Assembly: GCA_017465625.1 (NCBI GenBank)
Contig: JAFTVV010000037.1
Span: 62,001 to 126,000 of the forward strand
Direction: 5' to 3'
Source of the DNA: Oscillospiraceae bacterium
Lineage (GTDB): Bacteria > Bacillota > Clostridia > Oscillospirales > Oscillospiraceae
Length of the DNA stretch: 64,000 nt
Positions 48,939 to 57,627 of the stretch are shown here, piece by piece. A program made the position numbers and the translations under genes. The notes beneath the pieces were generated by a model. The model searched no databases, was not told the DNA's origin, and saw only the letters and a program-made list of their open reading frames with translations. Position 1 is the stretch's first letter. Each line of letters starts with the position of its first letter.

Positions 48939-50957
48939 TTAGTGTGCGGTGACGGCTTCCTTGTGAAGCTTTTTAAAGGTTTCGTCCTTGCTTCCGGTAG
49001 CACCCAGATTCGGGTGATAGGTAGAGACAATGTCCTCCACCATCTGCACAATGCGTTCGTCGTTTTCGTAAGCGGCATTCATCAGCTTTGTCAGACTGAT
49101 CAGGAAGGCGTCGGTGTCGAAGGGAATGGGACAGCCAATGTGAATCAGGGCGTTGGGTGTTTTCTGCAGACCCTCTTCTGCCATCAGCTTTTCTTCGTAG
49201 AGCTTTTCACCGGGACGCAAGCCGGTATATACAATGGGAATGTCCACATCCGGTTCAAAGCCGGACAGCTTGATCAGATTCCGTGCCAGATCGTCAATCT
49301 TGACCGGCACACCCATATCCAGCACAAAAATCTCACCGCCGTTGGCATAAGTACCTGCCTGCATCACCAGGCTGACTGCTTCGGGAATGGTCATAAAGTA
49401 GCGGATAATGTCCGGATGGGTCACCTTCACCGGACCGCCGGTGGCAATTTGCTTTTTAAACAGGGGAATAACAGAGCCGTTACTGCCCAAAACGTTGCCA
49501 AACCGTACCGCCACAAATTCTGTACAGAAGGAGGGGGTTACCACGGAATGGGGCATTTGATCATCTTCAATGTGGTGGGTAAACAGCATTGGCAGATCTT
49601 TGGCTTTGCCGGTTTTTACCGCATTGTCAAAGCTCTGCACCACCATTTCGCAAAGCCGCTTGCTGGCGCCCATAATGTTGGTGGGATTTACCGCCTTGTC
49701 TGTACTGATGAGTACAAAGCGCTTACAGCCGTAGATCAAAGCGGCGTAGGCGGTTTTATATGTACCGATGACGTTGTTTTTGATGGATTCGCAGGGGCTG
49801 TTTTCCATCAGAGGGACGTGCTTGTGGGCAGCGGCGTGGTAGACGATTTCCGGGCGATACTGCTCAAAAATCTGTGTCAGACGGCGGCTGTCACGGACAG
49901 AGCCGATCAGCACCTTTAAATGGAGGCCGGGATATTTTTCCAGCAACTCCTGCTCAATATCGTAAGCGTTATTTTCGTATACGTCCAGTACAATCAGCAG
50001 CTTGGGATCGTGAGCGGCAATCTGACGGCACAACTCGCTGCCGATTGAGCCACCGCCACCGGTGACCAGAATCACCTTGCCGGCGATGTAGTCGTAAATT
50101 TCGTGCATATCCACACGGATAGGCTCTCTGCCCAGCAGGTCTTCCACAGCTACATCCCGCATATCGCTGGCGGAAAGCTTGCCGCGTACCAGATCAGAGA
50201 CACCGGGCAAGCTCTTAATTTTGCAGTTGGTCTCCTTGCAGATGTCCAGAATCTCTTTTTTCTGCAGGGCAGTGGCACTGGGGATGGCCAGCAGAATATG
50301 CTCGATGCTGTATTTGGAAACGGAGGCCATAATCTGATCCCGACCGCCTACAACAGGCACGCCATCAATATAACGTCCCCACTTGTTGGAGTTGTCGTCA
50401 ATAATACAGCAAATGTGCAGATCACTGCTGTGGTTGCCGTGGTTGACATCCCGTAAAATCACCTGTCCGGCATTGCCGGCGCCAATGAGCATCACGTTTT
50501 GAACCCGTCCGTTGGAAACGGGACGTCTGCCTTTGCGGATGACCAGCACAATACGATAGGCGAAGCGAATACTTGCGGCAAAAGCAAAGTGCAAAGCTGT
50601 ACCAACGATATAGTATACCATCGGCATACCGCCCCAGTCCAATACATAGGTGGCAACAATCCAGTGAAGCAGGGAAGTAAACATCACCGCACTGATAATG
50701 CGCATCATCTCGTTGTAGCTGGCAAAGCGCCAGATACTTCTGTACAGACGCAAAAAGGCGAATACGCCTAAGCAAAGCAGAATGTTAATGGGTGCAAAAT
50801 TCATAAATTGCCCCATGTGGGAAGGATGAATTGCAGAGAAGGAGCAATCCGTATAAAACCACAGGGCCAGAAAATAGCTGATAAAGATGGTTGCCGCGTC
50901 ATAGATGGCCAATATTACTGCAATTCTGTGCCAGTGCTCCAGCTTGAATTTTTTCAT
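48939..50957 (-). CDS. NDP-sugar epimerase/dehydratase of capsule type (CapD/FlaA1/PglF family)
   Basis: 672 residues. Four N-terminal membrane helices (to about 130), a first Rossmann-like CoA-binding-type domain (VMLIGAGNAGQVI), then the catalytic SDR domain beginning ILVTGGGGSIGSELCRQI. The STDKAVNPTNIMGASKR segment is the family's altered SDR active site. It makes 4-keto-6-deoxy or C5-epimerised UDP-GlcNAc derivatives for surface glycans. GAGG lies 8 nt before the ATG. It is second in an operon with the phosphatase. Confidence 0.92.
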   Translation of the reverse strand: MKKFKLEHWHRIAVILAIYDAATIFISYFLALWFYTDCSFSAIHPSHMGQFMNFAPINILLCLGVFAFLRLYRSIWRFASYNEMMRIISAVMFTSLLHWIVATYVLDWGGMPMVYYIVGTALHFAFAASIRFAYRIVLVIRKGRRPVSNGRVQNVMLIGAGNAGQVILRDVNHGNHSSDLHICCIIDDNSNKWGRYIDGVPVVGGRDQIMASVSKYSIEHILLAIPSATALQKKEILDICKETNCKIKSLPGVSDLVRGKLSASDMRDVAVEDLLGREPIRVDMHEIYDYIAGKVILVTGGGGSIGSELCRQIAAHDPKLLIVLDVYENNAYDIEQELLEKYPGLHLKVLIGSVRDSRRLTQIFEQYRPEIVYHAAAHKHVPLMENSPCESIKNNVIGTYKTAYAALIYGCKRFVLISTDKAVNPTNIMGASKRLCEMVVQSFDNAVKTGKAKDLPMLFTHHIEDDQMPHSVVTPSFCTEFVAVRFGNVLGSNGSVIPLFKKQIATGGPVKVTHPDIIRYFMTIPEAVSLVMQAGTYANGGEIFVLDMGVPVKIDDLARNLIKLSGFEPDVDIPIVYTGLRPGEKLYEEKLMAEEGLQKTPNALIHIGCPIPFDTDAFLISLTKLMNAAYENDERIVQMVEDIVSTYHPNLGATGSKDETFKKLHKEAVTAH

Positions 50958-50969
50958 ATTCCGTACCTC

Positions 50970-51686
50970 TTATTTAAAATCGTCGTAAAGCTCAGCGGAA
51001 AAATGCTTAATGTGATGAAGGGTCTGAGGGGAGAGCTTTTGCAGTGCGCGGATGCCTTCCGCCAGATTGGGCTTGCGGGATGTGAGATTGTGGCAGTCCG
51101 AGCCCAGCAGATCAATGCTGCCGTACCGCAGAAGCTTCCGGGCGGTTCTTCGACCGGAGAAGGAGAGAAAGCACTCCGCATTGACCTGCACCAGTAAATC
51201 CATACGGAAAAATTCCTGGATTTTTTGCCGATTGCCGTGCTCCATATAGCGATCAAGATGGGCCAAGACAGGAATCAGACCCCGTGCCACGCTGATGTTT
51301 TGAATTTCCCGCATCATTTCGTTTGTCCAATCGGAAAAGGGGAGCTCCAGAAGCAGATATCTGCTGTTTGCCATACAGAGCTTTTCCAAATCCGGCAAGC
51401 GAGAGATGTTTGGCCGATAGGCCACTTCTGCGCCCAGTCGGATTTCAGGGAAGACCACATCCGGTTTGGAAGCCATTGCTTGCAAAAGGGCGTCGTAGGA
51501 TGCCTGCCGACGGGCTAAAAAGCTGTCAACAGATTCACGGGAGGAATAAAAGTGGGGTGTAGCAACCATTGCGGCAACACCTTGCGCGGCAGCTTGACGC
51601 AATACTTCTAAGGACTCAGCGGTGTTTTTACAGCCGTCGTCCATATTGGGCAAAAAATGTCCGTGAAAATCTATAAATTTGTCCAC
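50970..51686 (-). CDS. CpsB/CapC/YwqE-type tyrosine-protein phosphatase
   Basis: 238 residues of PHP fold. IDFHGHFLPNMDDG (metal His and Asp), MVATPHFY, GAEVAY, LAHLDRY and LLGSDCHN supply the metal ligands. It dephosphorylates the capsule BY-kinase in Firmicutes. Its kinase and chain-length genes (CpsC/CpsD) are absent here. It starts at GTG 51686, with AGGAGGTG 5 nt upstream, and is 12 bp before the epimerase gene. Confidence 0.9.
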   Translation of the reverse strand: MDKFIDFHGHFLPNMDDGCKNTAESLEVLRQAAAQGVAAMVATPHFYSSRESVDSFLARRQASYDALLQAMASKPDVVFPEIRLGAEVAYRPNISRLPDLEKLCMANSRYLLLELPFSDWTNEMMREIQNISVARGLIPVLAHLDRYMEHGNRQKIQEFFRMDLLVQVNAECFLSFSGRRTARKLLRYGSIDLLGSDCHNLTSRKPNLAEGIRALQKLSPQTLHHIKHFSAELYDDFK

Positions 51687-51746
51687 TGCGTCACCTCCTG
51701 AGCAGATTGCCTCTTAATAGCCATAGCTACCCATAATATCCAAAAT

Positions 51747-51775
51747 ACTATACCACAAAAAAAGCACAATTGCAA
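51747..51775 (-). promoter_or_regulatory. Promoter of the CpsB/epimerase operon
   Basis: On the minus strand TTGCAA (51775-51770), a 17-bp spacer and TATAGT (51752-51747), 61 bp before the GTG start. Confidence 0.7.
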
Positions 51776-51857
51776 CCGAAAAACGGACATTTTTACGGAA
51801 AAATACAGCGATTCCGCAGAATTTGCAAAAAATGTAAAATGATATCCTCCAAAAGAA

Positions 51858-51892
51858 AATCGTATGGCGGAGTAAAGCTCCGCCATACGATT
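51858..51892. repeat. Palindrome flanking the 188-bp repeat (left)
   Basis: A 15-bp perfect stem AATCGTATGGCGGAG with its complement and a TAAAG loop. An identical copy lies at 52123-52157. The pair brackets the repeat at 51902. Confidence 0.8.
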
Positions 51893-51901
51893 CAGCCTGT
51901 C

Positions 51902-52087
51902 AAAAAGCACCTTTCCCCTTGGCCCCCTCTGACGAGGGGGCTGTCAGCCGAGCAGGCTGACTGGGGGAGAGAAGACCTGAAAAGTTCAGAAAAGTCTATA
52001 CAATATGGTTAGACTTCCTGTTATTTCTCTCCCTCAGTCTAATTGCCTAAAATCGGCAATTAGCCAGCTCCCTCGTCAGAGGGAGCC
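51902..52087 (-). repeat. 188-bp MITE-like dispersed repeat, copy A
   Basis: 186 bp, about 96% identical to the reverse complement of 63450-63637. Its ends are 21-bp inverted hairpins, GGCCCCCTCTGACGAGGGGGC on one side and the GGCTCCCTC type on the other. Each is followed by CTG, a second hairpin, ACTG(A/G)GGGAGAG. There is no coding content. Confidence 0.85.
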
Positions 52088-52122
52088 TTATTTGCACATT
52101 TCACGGGTTTTTCGACAGTCTC

Positions 52123-52157
52123 AATCGTATGGCGGAGTAAAGCTCCGCCATACGATT
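52123..52157. repeat. Palindrome flanking the 188-bp repeat (right)
   Basis: Identical to 51858-51892, including the loop. It lies 10 bp downstream of the substrate-binding protein stop on the minus strand and may also act as its 3' hairpin. Confidence 0.8.
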
Positions 52158-52166
52158 GAATATTTT

Positions 52167-53096
52167 TTATTTGGTGCGTTCCTTGTAGGAAAAGCTGACA
52201 GGCGCAGGTGTTTTTCCGTCCAACAGTGCACCGATGGCTGTTATAACGGCATCAATCTGCATTGGACTGTCAGAAACGATGGCGGCAGTGATGGCTTCGC
52301 TGCCGATTTGCTCTGCAATTGCGTCGCCGTCATCAAATCCGATAATGTAAATATCCTTGTCTACGATCCGTCTGCTGTCTTGCACCGCCTGTGCCGCACC
52401 GCAGGTGATTTGTGTACCGCAGCAGAAAATTACTTCCACGTCCTTGCCGTAAGCAGAAATGCCGGCGGCGCAAAGGTCTTTGCTGTTATCTGCAGTCCAG
52501 TCGGTGTGCTGCGCAGTGAGCAATTCTCCGTCCAAATAGCGTTCCAGGCTGCCGGCACGGGCAAGAGCCTCCGGGCTGGTATCCGGTCCGGTGAGAATCA
52601 TATAAGAGACCGTGCCGTTACCGTTGACATCGCCACCTTGGGGCAGGGCTTGCAAAAGAGCGCTTTGGGCAGCACCGGACGGGGTGGTGCTTCCAACAAA
52701 ATATACCTGTTTGTTTTCGTTAAAATAGTCGCCCTCTGTCTGCCGACCGATTAAAACAGCGGGCAGGTCGGCTTGCGTCAAAGCTTGGGAAAGCTCTGCA
52801 CCGGCGGAGATCATCACCGGCTCGATAATCAGAGCGTCGCAATCCTTAGATAACTGATGGATGTATTCCAGCTGGGTTTGCTGATTGGCACCGCTATGGT
52901 AAATTTCCGGTTTATATCCTGCATCTGTCAGGGCTTGCTCCAAGGACTGACGATAGGGGGTGTTTTCCGGATTATTCTGCTCCGCGTAAACGATCCCGAC
53001 GGTTTTTGCGCTGTTGGACGGCCAGAGTATCCACAAAAGCACGGCACCTGTCAGAACAGCCGCGGCAAGAAGTATGTGTGGCAATTTCAGTTTCAT
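52167..53096 (-). CDS. Sugar-type periplasmic-binding protein (RbsB-like), membrane-anchored
   Basis: 309 residues. An N-terminal uncleaved anchor or signal (ILLAAAVLTGAVLLWILW) precedes a type I periplasmic-binding fold: VGIVYAEQNNPENTPYRQSLEQAL, DALIIEPV and IYIIGFDDGDAI. No lipobox Cys. No transporter genes are adjacent, so it may be an orphan receptor or signalling partner. AGAGGT precedes the ATG. Confidence 0.8.
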   Translation of the reverse strand: MKLKLPHILLAAAVLTGAVLLWILWPSNSAKTVGIVYAEQNNPENTPYRQSLEQALTDAGYKPEIYHSGANQQTQLEYIHQLSKDCDALIIEPVMISAGAELSQALTQADLPAVLIGRQTEGDYFNENKQVYFVGSTTPSGAAQSALLQALPQGGDVNGNGTVSYMILTGPDTSPEALARAGSLERYLDGELLTAQHTDWTADNSKDLCAAGISAYGKDVEVIFCCGTQITCGAAQAVQDSRRIVDKDIYIIGFDDGDAIAEQIGSEAITAAIVSDSPMQIDAVITAIGALLDGKTPAPVSFSYKERTK

Positions 53097-53128
53097 TGAA
53101 ACAGACCTCTTTTTCCTGATTTTAGGGA

Positions 53129-53157
53129 ATTATAACATATATTTCCATTAAGGTAAA
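53129..53157 (-). promoter_or_regulatory. Promoter of the sugar-binding protein gene
   Basis: On the minus strand TTTACC (53157-53152), a 17-bp spacer and TATAAT (53134-53129), 33 bp before the start codon. Confidence 0.65.
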
Positions 53158-53253
53158 GAGAAAAAAGTCGAATAGCTAAAAGGGAAGTGTGCGATGTGCA
53201 CAAAAACAAATGGAAAAAATTTTGATTACAGGTAAAAATAAATAAAATTCTTA

Positions 53254-53375
53254 TTGATTTTAGAATAAAGCAGTGGTATAATACAGACAGCCAATGAATC
53301 ATAATCTTATTTTCTTCTTCTTCTCTCTCTCTTTTTGTGGGGTCCGGCACCGTCTGCTCAACGGTGCCGGATTTC
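53254..53375 (+). ncRNA. Candidate short transcript upstream of mscS
   Basis: TTGATT (53254-53259), a 17-bp spacer and TATAAT (53277-53282) give a start near 53289. A pyrimidine-rich stretch (mostly CT, 53307-53335) is followed by a 10-bp stem CCGGCACCGT/ACGGTGCCGG and ATTTCT. The RNA would be about 85 nt. mscS has a separate promoter at 53420, so this may be a small RNA or a terminated leader. Confidence 0.4.
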
Positions 53376-53419
53376 TCTGTGCCTACTGTGAACAATTTTT
53401 AAACAGTCTGTTTTTTGAC

Positions 53420-53448
53420 TTGAAAAACAGGAAAAAACAGGATATAAT
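53420..53448 (+). promoter_or_regulatory. mscS promoter
   Basis: TTGAAA (53420-53425), a 17-bp spacer and TATAAT (53443-53448). It lies inside the extended open frame and excludes the upstream start codons. Confidence 0.7.
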
Positions 53449-53479
53449 GCGTTTACTTTTTACGAAGGGATTAAATCGG

Positions 53480-54286
53480 ATGATAGAAGAAAAATTGGAA
53501 GCGCTGTGGCAGCGCATTTCCGGTTACGTGTCGAATCACCTTCTGGGGGCATTGCTGCTATTGCTGTGCGGCTGGATTTTTATTCGTCTTGTGGTCAGAT
53601 TGATGAAAAAGCTGCTGGGCAAGACCAAGATGGAGCAGCCCTTTGTGTCACTGGCCGTTTCGGTACTGCGCACGGTGATGCTGATTTTGCTGTTTTTGAT
53701 GACGGCTTCGCGGCTGGGGATTGATGTAACCGGTGTTATTGCACTGGCCAGTGTGCTGACATTGGCAATTTCCCTGTCTTTGCAGACGGCGCTGAGCAAT
53801 CTGATTGGCGGTTTTACGCTTTTGAATACCAAGCCTTTCCGCATTGATGATTATGTGGAAATCGGCGGTCAGGCCGGCACGGTAAAACAGATCGGCTTGA
53901 CTTATACCAGACTGCTGACCCCGGATGGCAAGACAATCTCCATGCCCAACAGCACGGTTGTGGCGGCGGACGTGGTCAATTATACTCTGGAGGGTATTCG
54001 CAGAGTGGACATCTCTGTGGACGTGTCCTATAATACGGATACGGATGCGGTGCTCGATGCCCTTTTGGAGGCCGCACGGGTGGAAGAGATTTTGCCTGAC
54101 AGGACGCCTTATGTTGCATTGGCGGAGTACAAAGACAGTACCATCGGATATATTCTGCAGGTCTGGACTACTGCGGATCGGTATTGGGCGGTCAAGCATA
54201 GCATTCACCGCAATATACGGGAGGTCTTCAAGTCTCGCGGTGTGGAAATGACCTACCCCCATTTAAACATTCATTTAGAAAAATAA
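53480..54286 (+). CDS. mscS: Small-conductance mechanosensitive channel, MscS family
   Basis: 268 residues. Three membrane helices (about 20-42, 58-80, 83-110) are followed by the pore helix region ALASVLTLAISLSLQTALSNLIGG and the beta domain with FRIDDYVEIGGQAGTVKQIGLTYT and MPNSTVV. It opens when membrane tension rises. The start at 53480 is the first ATG after the promoter; its ribosome site (AAGGGA) is weak and 11 bp away. Shorter than E. coli MscS by about 18 residues. Confidence 0.9.
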   Translation: MIEEKLEALWQRISGYVSNHLLGALLLLLCGWIFIRLVVRLMKKLLGKTKMEQPFVSLAVSVLRTVMLILLFLMTASRLGIDVTGVIALASVLTLAISLSLQTALSNLIGGFTLLNTKPFRIDDYVEIGGQAGTVKQIGLTYTRLLTPDGKTISMPNSTVVAADVVNYTLEGIRRVDISVDVSYNTDTDAVLDALLEAARVEEILPDRTPYVALAEYKDSTIGYILQVWTTADRYWAVKHSIHRNIREVFKSRGVEMTYPHLNIHLEK

Positions 54287-54287
54287 A

Positions 54288-54380
54288 TACAGGACAGTTC
54301 GGAACCATCCTGTCCGAGTCGGATTCGGCTCAGAATAAAACTATGGAAAGGATGGGCGCAGAATTTCTGCGCCCTGTTTT
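54288..54380 (+). promoter_or_regulatory. Candidate preQ1-III-type riboswitch with terminator, upstream of queT
   Basis: The stem GGACAG/CTGTCC (54292-54297, 54310-54315) holds CCATCC in its loop/arm (54305-54310). This can pair with GGATGG (54350-54355) as a pseudoknot. A second hairpin GAGTCG/CGGCTC (54316-54331) and an A-rich CAGAATAAAA lie between. A 9-bp terminator stem GGGCGCAGA (54354-54374) with TGTTTT follows and shares two bases with the pseudoknot arm. The class-III preQ1 aptamer occurs before queT in Ruminococcaceae and uses such a long-range pseudoknot. I have not compared to the covariance model. Confidence 0.55.
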
Positions 54381-54386
54381 GATGAA

Positions 54387-54890
54387 ATGAGAAAAAATGC
54401 GAAAATAATGACACAAGGGGCATTGATTGCCGCCGTATACGTGATCCTCAACCTTATGCAAAATGCAATATTTCCCAACTCCACCTCTATGGCCATTCAA
54501 TACCGGGCGGCGGAGGCGCTGTGCGTGCTGGCGTTTTTTACACCGGCGGCTATTTCCGGACTGTCGGTGGGCTGCTTGCTGTTCAACCTGATCGGCTATG
54601 GTGCGGTGATGCCCTGGGATTTGCTGTTTGGTACGCTTGGAAGCCTTTTTGCGGCGTGGAGTATGTATATACTGCGCAAGGTTCAGATTTGCAAAATCCC
54701 TGTTTTGGGACTGCTGATGCCTCCTGTTTTTAACGGCTTGCTGGTGGGTCTTTCCCTGCATATCACCTACGGTCTGGCCTTTTGGCTTAATGCCGCATAC
54801 GTGGCGCTGGGGGAATTGGCGGTGATGCTGACACTGGGCATTGCCCTGTACTGGCTGTTTGAGCGTTATAAGCTGAAGAGAATCCTTTGA
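54387..54890 (+). CDS. queT: Queuosine-precursor transporter QueT
   Basis: 167 residues with five or six membrane helices. AAVYVILNLMQNAIF at the start and IQYRAAEALCVLAFF are characteristic of the QueT (YvqL) family of ECF-type S components. It imports preQ1 or a related deazapurine. No Shine-Dalgarno is seen immediately upstream, which fits translation being tied to the leader structure. It works with queH at 46218. Confidence 0.85.
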   Translation: MRKNAKIMTQGALIAAVYVILNLMQNAIFPNSTSMAIQYRAAEALCVLAFFTPAAISGLSVGCLLFNLIGYGAVMPWDLLFGTLGSLFAAWSMYILRKVQICKIPVLGLLMPPVFNGLLVGLSLHITYGLAFWLNAAYVALGELAVMLTLGIALYWLFERYKLKRIL

Positions 54891-54994
54891 GGATGATCTT
54901 TTTGCAGGGGATTTTCGGTAGACAGGCAAACATTTCCTGCCTTGCTGCATACACTGTCTATGGCGCAAAAGTAAAAAACGCAGAATACGATGTA

Positions 54995-55034
54995 CAAGGG
55001 GCAATCCGGGCAGGTTGCCCCTTGCGTATTTATA
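54995..55034 (+). terminator. Terminator after queT
   Basis: A 10-bp stem CAAGGGGCAA/TTGCCCCTTG with a 10-nt loop. The tail CGTATTTATATT is T-rich but not pure. Confidence 0.6.
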
Positions 55035-55197
55035 TTATAATAATGTATATAAAGCAGCAAAAAATCCGGGCAAACCAAGATGACAGCCCCTTTTACGTAT
55101 ACTGTGCGCCCAAAGATGCGATTCGCCCAAAGTGTACAAATCGGCAGCGAACACTGCTTGCGGTTTCCGTAGAAAAGCACAAAGATGAAAAATAATG

Positions 55198-55385
55198 TTG
55201 ACATATTGCGTCTTTTGTGGTATAAATCAAGGTAATCCGTGCGGAAAAGTCGAATGTTTTTCTGTGGCGGACATTTTGATGCTTTTGTTCGTTGGGTTTT
55301 CTGCGGCAAAAGCACCTCTTCACCGGTATACAACAGCAAAAAATAAAATGCTGTGTATATAAATTCAAAAATGGAGGAAAAGAAA
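55198..55385 (+). promoter_or_regulatory. Promoter and long leader of the oligopeptide transporter operon
   Basis: A consensus TTGACA (55198-55203), a 17-bp spacer and TATAAA (55221-55226) make the best -35 in the window. The start near 55233 leaves a leader of about 150 nt before ATG 55386. It includes the GGCGGAC and GCGGCAAAAG segments. No riboswitch class is recognised. Confidence 0.75.
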
Positions 55386-57500
55386 ATGAAGAAAACACTT
55401 GCATTGCTGCTGGCTGTTCTGATGATCGTTGGCGTGTTTGCTGGTTGTGGCGACAAGGCTTCTAAGCCCGCTGATGGCACCACCGGTACCGACACTCCTG
55501 CTGTTAAGAACGAAAACAAGGTTATTGTCGGTAGCACTACTGACCTGGCTGGCGACTTCCGTTGGCCCGGTTTCGGCGGCAGCTCCGCCGGCGCAGCTGA
55601 CCAGGACGTTAACGGCCTGATCGTCGGCTATGCCACCATGGAAACCAATCAGGGTGGCGCATACGTATGGAACGACACCGCAGTTAAGGCTCACTCCGAG
55701 ACCGAAGACGAGAACGGCAACCTGGTGATCACCATTGAGATCAACCCCGGTCTGAAGTTCAGCGACGGTTCCGAGATCAAGGCTGCTAACTACATCGCTT
55801 CCATCCTGGCATTCAGCACCAACGTTTCTGTCCAGGCTGGCCACACCGGCCGTTCCGGTCAGGCTTTCGTTGGCTTCGACAGCTTCAATGCTTACAACGG
55901 CGAAGAAGCTGAGGGCGCAACCAAGGAGTTTGCCGGTATCCGTCTGTTGGACGAATACACCTTCTCTATGACCGTCAAGGCTCCCGATTACTATCCCTAC
56001 TACTTCGCTAACACCTACGGCGCTGTCTCTCCCGAGGCTCTGGGCCTGGTTCTGGGCGAAGGCGTTGAGGTTAAGGACGACGGCAACGGCGCTTACCTGA
56101 CCGAGGCTTGGTACGAGAAGGACGCAGAGGGCGCCTTCGTGAAGGCTGCTCACCTGAAAGCTGCTCGTTACGACTGGAACACCTATCCTGTTTCCGGCCC
56201 CTACTACGTCTCCGACTGGGACGACAGCACCAAGATCGCTACTCTGACCATCAACCCCGAGTTCACTGGTAACTTCGAGGGTCAGAAGCCTTCCATCAAG
56301 ACCATCGTTTACACCAAGATCGTTCAGGAAACTCAGCTTGACCAGTTCAAGACCGGCCAGATCGACATCCTCTCCGGCGTCACCGGCGGCGATGACACCA
56401 AGGCTGCTCTGGCTGTTGTTGACGAGTCCAACGGCAAGTTTGACGAAGTGCACTATCAGCGCGCTGGCTACGGCAAGCTGCAGTTCGAGTGTGACTTCGG
56501 ACCCACCATGTTCGCTTCCGTACGTAAGGCTGTTGCTTACGTTCTGAATACTTCCGAGTTCGCAGAAGCCTTCACCGGCGGCTACGGCACCGTTGTTTAC
56601 GGTCCCTACTCCCCCGACTTCGATATGTGGGTTGCTGTGGAAGACGAAATCAACCTGATCGACTACTCCTTCTCCGTAGAGAATGCTAAGCAGGCTCTGA
56701 TCGACGGCGGCTGGATCTACAACGAGACCGGCGCTGAATTCGTAGAAGGCACTGATACCGTTCGTTACAAGAAGCTGACTGCTGAGGAAGCTACCGATGT
56801 CAACATCGCTTACGCTTCTGTTGCTAACACCGACGGCAAGGAATACAAGACTGTTAAGGTCGGCGACGACTACTACATGCCTTGTGTTATCAACTGGTTC
56901 GGCACCACCCCCAACGACGTTACCGATATGCTGGGCGCTCGCCTGGTAGGCACCGAGAACGTTGCTGCGATCGGTATGGTTGTTCGCTCCACCACTGGCG
57001 ACTTCGACAAGCTGTTGGGCGAAATCTACCGTGAGACCTCTTACGGCTACGGCGGCACTCCCACCTTCGGTATGTTCAACCTGGCTACCGGCTGGAACTC
57101 CGCTGTTTATGACTACGCTTACAACTGGTCCCTGGATCCCATCTACTTTGGCTACTCCGCCAACAAGCTGTTCGACGAGTACGACGTTGCATTCCCCTAC
57201 TATGCAGCTGATGGCACCCACACCAAGATGAGCTACGAGGACGCTATGGCTGCTTCCGGCAACAAGCTGGGTATGGACTACCTGTCCATGGCTATGGTTT
57301 ACGACGCAGCAAACGTTGACGAGTACAACCAGTGGTGGAAGGCTTACATCGAGAGATGGAACGACCTGATGCCCGATATCCCCCTGTACTCCAACTACTA
57401 CTTCGATGTTTACAATGCTAAGATCGAGAACTTCCAGACCTCCCCGTTCTGGGGTCCCACCGATGCTCTGCTGTACTGCACCATTGCGAACGCTGAGTAA
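55386..57500 (+). CDS. Oligopeptide ABC transporter, substrate-binding lipoprotein (SBP family 5)
   Basis: 704 residues. A lipoprotein signal (MIVGVFAGCGDK) precedes the family 5 fold: KVIVGSTTDLAGDFRWPG at the start, KFSDGSEIKAANYIASI, FDEVHYQRAGYGKLQFEC, RKAVAYVLN and YIERWNDLMPDIPLYSNYY. It is longer than standard OppA (about 540) because of extra segments. GGAGG lies 8 nt before ATG 55386. Codon use is strongly biased (GCT, AAG, GAC, TTC; very few TTA, CTA, TCA), so it is probably among the most expressed genes here. It is the first gene of the operon. Confidence 0.92.
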   Translation: MKKTLALLLAVLMIVGVFAGCGDKASKPADGTTGTDTPAVKNENKVIVGSTTDLAGDFRWPGFGGSSAGAADQDVNGLIVGYATMETNQGGAYVWNDTAVKAHSETEDENGNLVITIEINPGLKFSDGSEIKAANYIASILAFSTNVSVQAGHTGRSGQAFVGFDSFNAYNGEEAEGATKEFAGIRLLDEYTFSMTVKAPDYYPYYFANTYGAVSPEALGLVLGEGVEVKDDGNGAYLTEAWYEKDAEGAFVKAAHLKAARYDWNTYPVSGPYYVSDWDDSTKIATLTINPEFTGNFEGQKPSIKTIVYTKIVQETQLDQFKTGQIDILSGVTGGDDTKAALAVVDESNGKFDEVHYQRAGYGKLQFECDFGPTMFASVRKAVAYVLNTSEFAEAFTGGYGTVVYGPYSPDFDMWVAVEDEINLIDYSFSVENAKQALIDGGWIYNETGAEFVEGTDTVRYKKLTAEEATDVNIAYASVANTDGKEYKTVKVGDDYYMPCVINWFGTTPNDVTDMLGARLVGTENVAAIGMVVRSTTGDFDKLLGEIYRETSYGYGGTPTFGMFNLATGWNSAVYDYAYNWSLDPIYFGYSANKLFDEYDVAFPYYAADGTHTKMSYEDAMAASGNKLGMDYLSMAMVYDAANVDEYNQWWKAYIERWNDLMPDIPLYSNYYFDVYNAKIENFQTSPFWGPTDALLYCTIANAE

Positions 57501-57555
57501 TCAAATCCGAGCATAAGCGGTTAGAAATAACCGACGAGTAAATATGTAACCCTGT

Positions 57556-57583
57556 GATAGGGGCGGCTTAGGTCGCCCCTATC
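57556..57583 (+). terminator. Hairpin between the binding protein and OppB
   Basis: A palindrome GATAGGGGCG...CGCCCCTATC. No T-run follows, so it is likely a processing or partial-termination site giving more binding protein than permease. The stem resembles the REP hairpins at 14220 and 30769. Confidence 0.6.
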
Positions 57584-57627
57584 ATTCGGTCTAATTATAG
57601 ATTGGTCACGGGGAGGAAAGAGTTGTT

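Noticed and set aside
55365..57221. 618-codon antisense frame across the oligopeptide-binding protein gene
   Set aside because: Same cause: the strongly biased codon use of the sense gene leaves the antisense frame free of stops. The sense protein is a clear family 5 binding protein.
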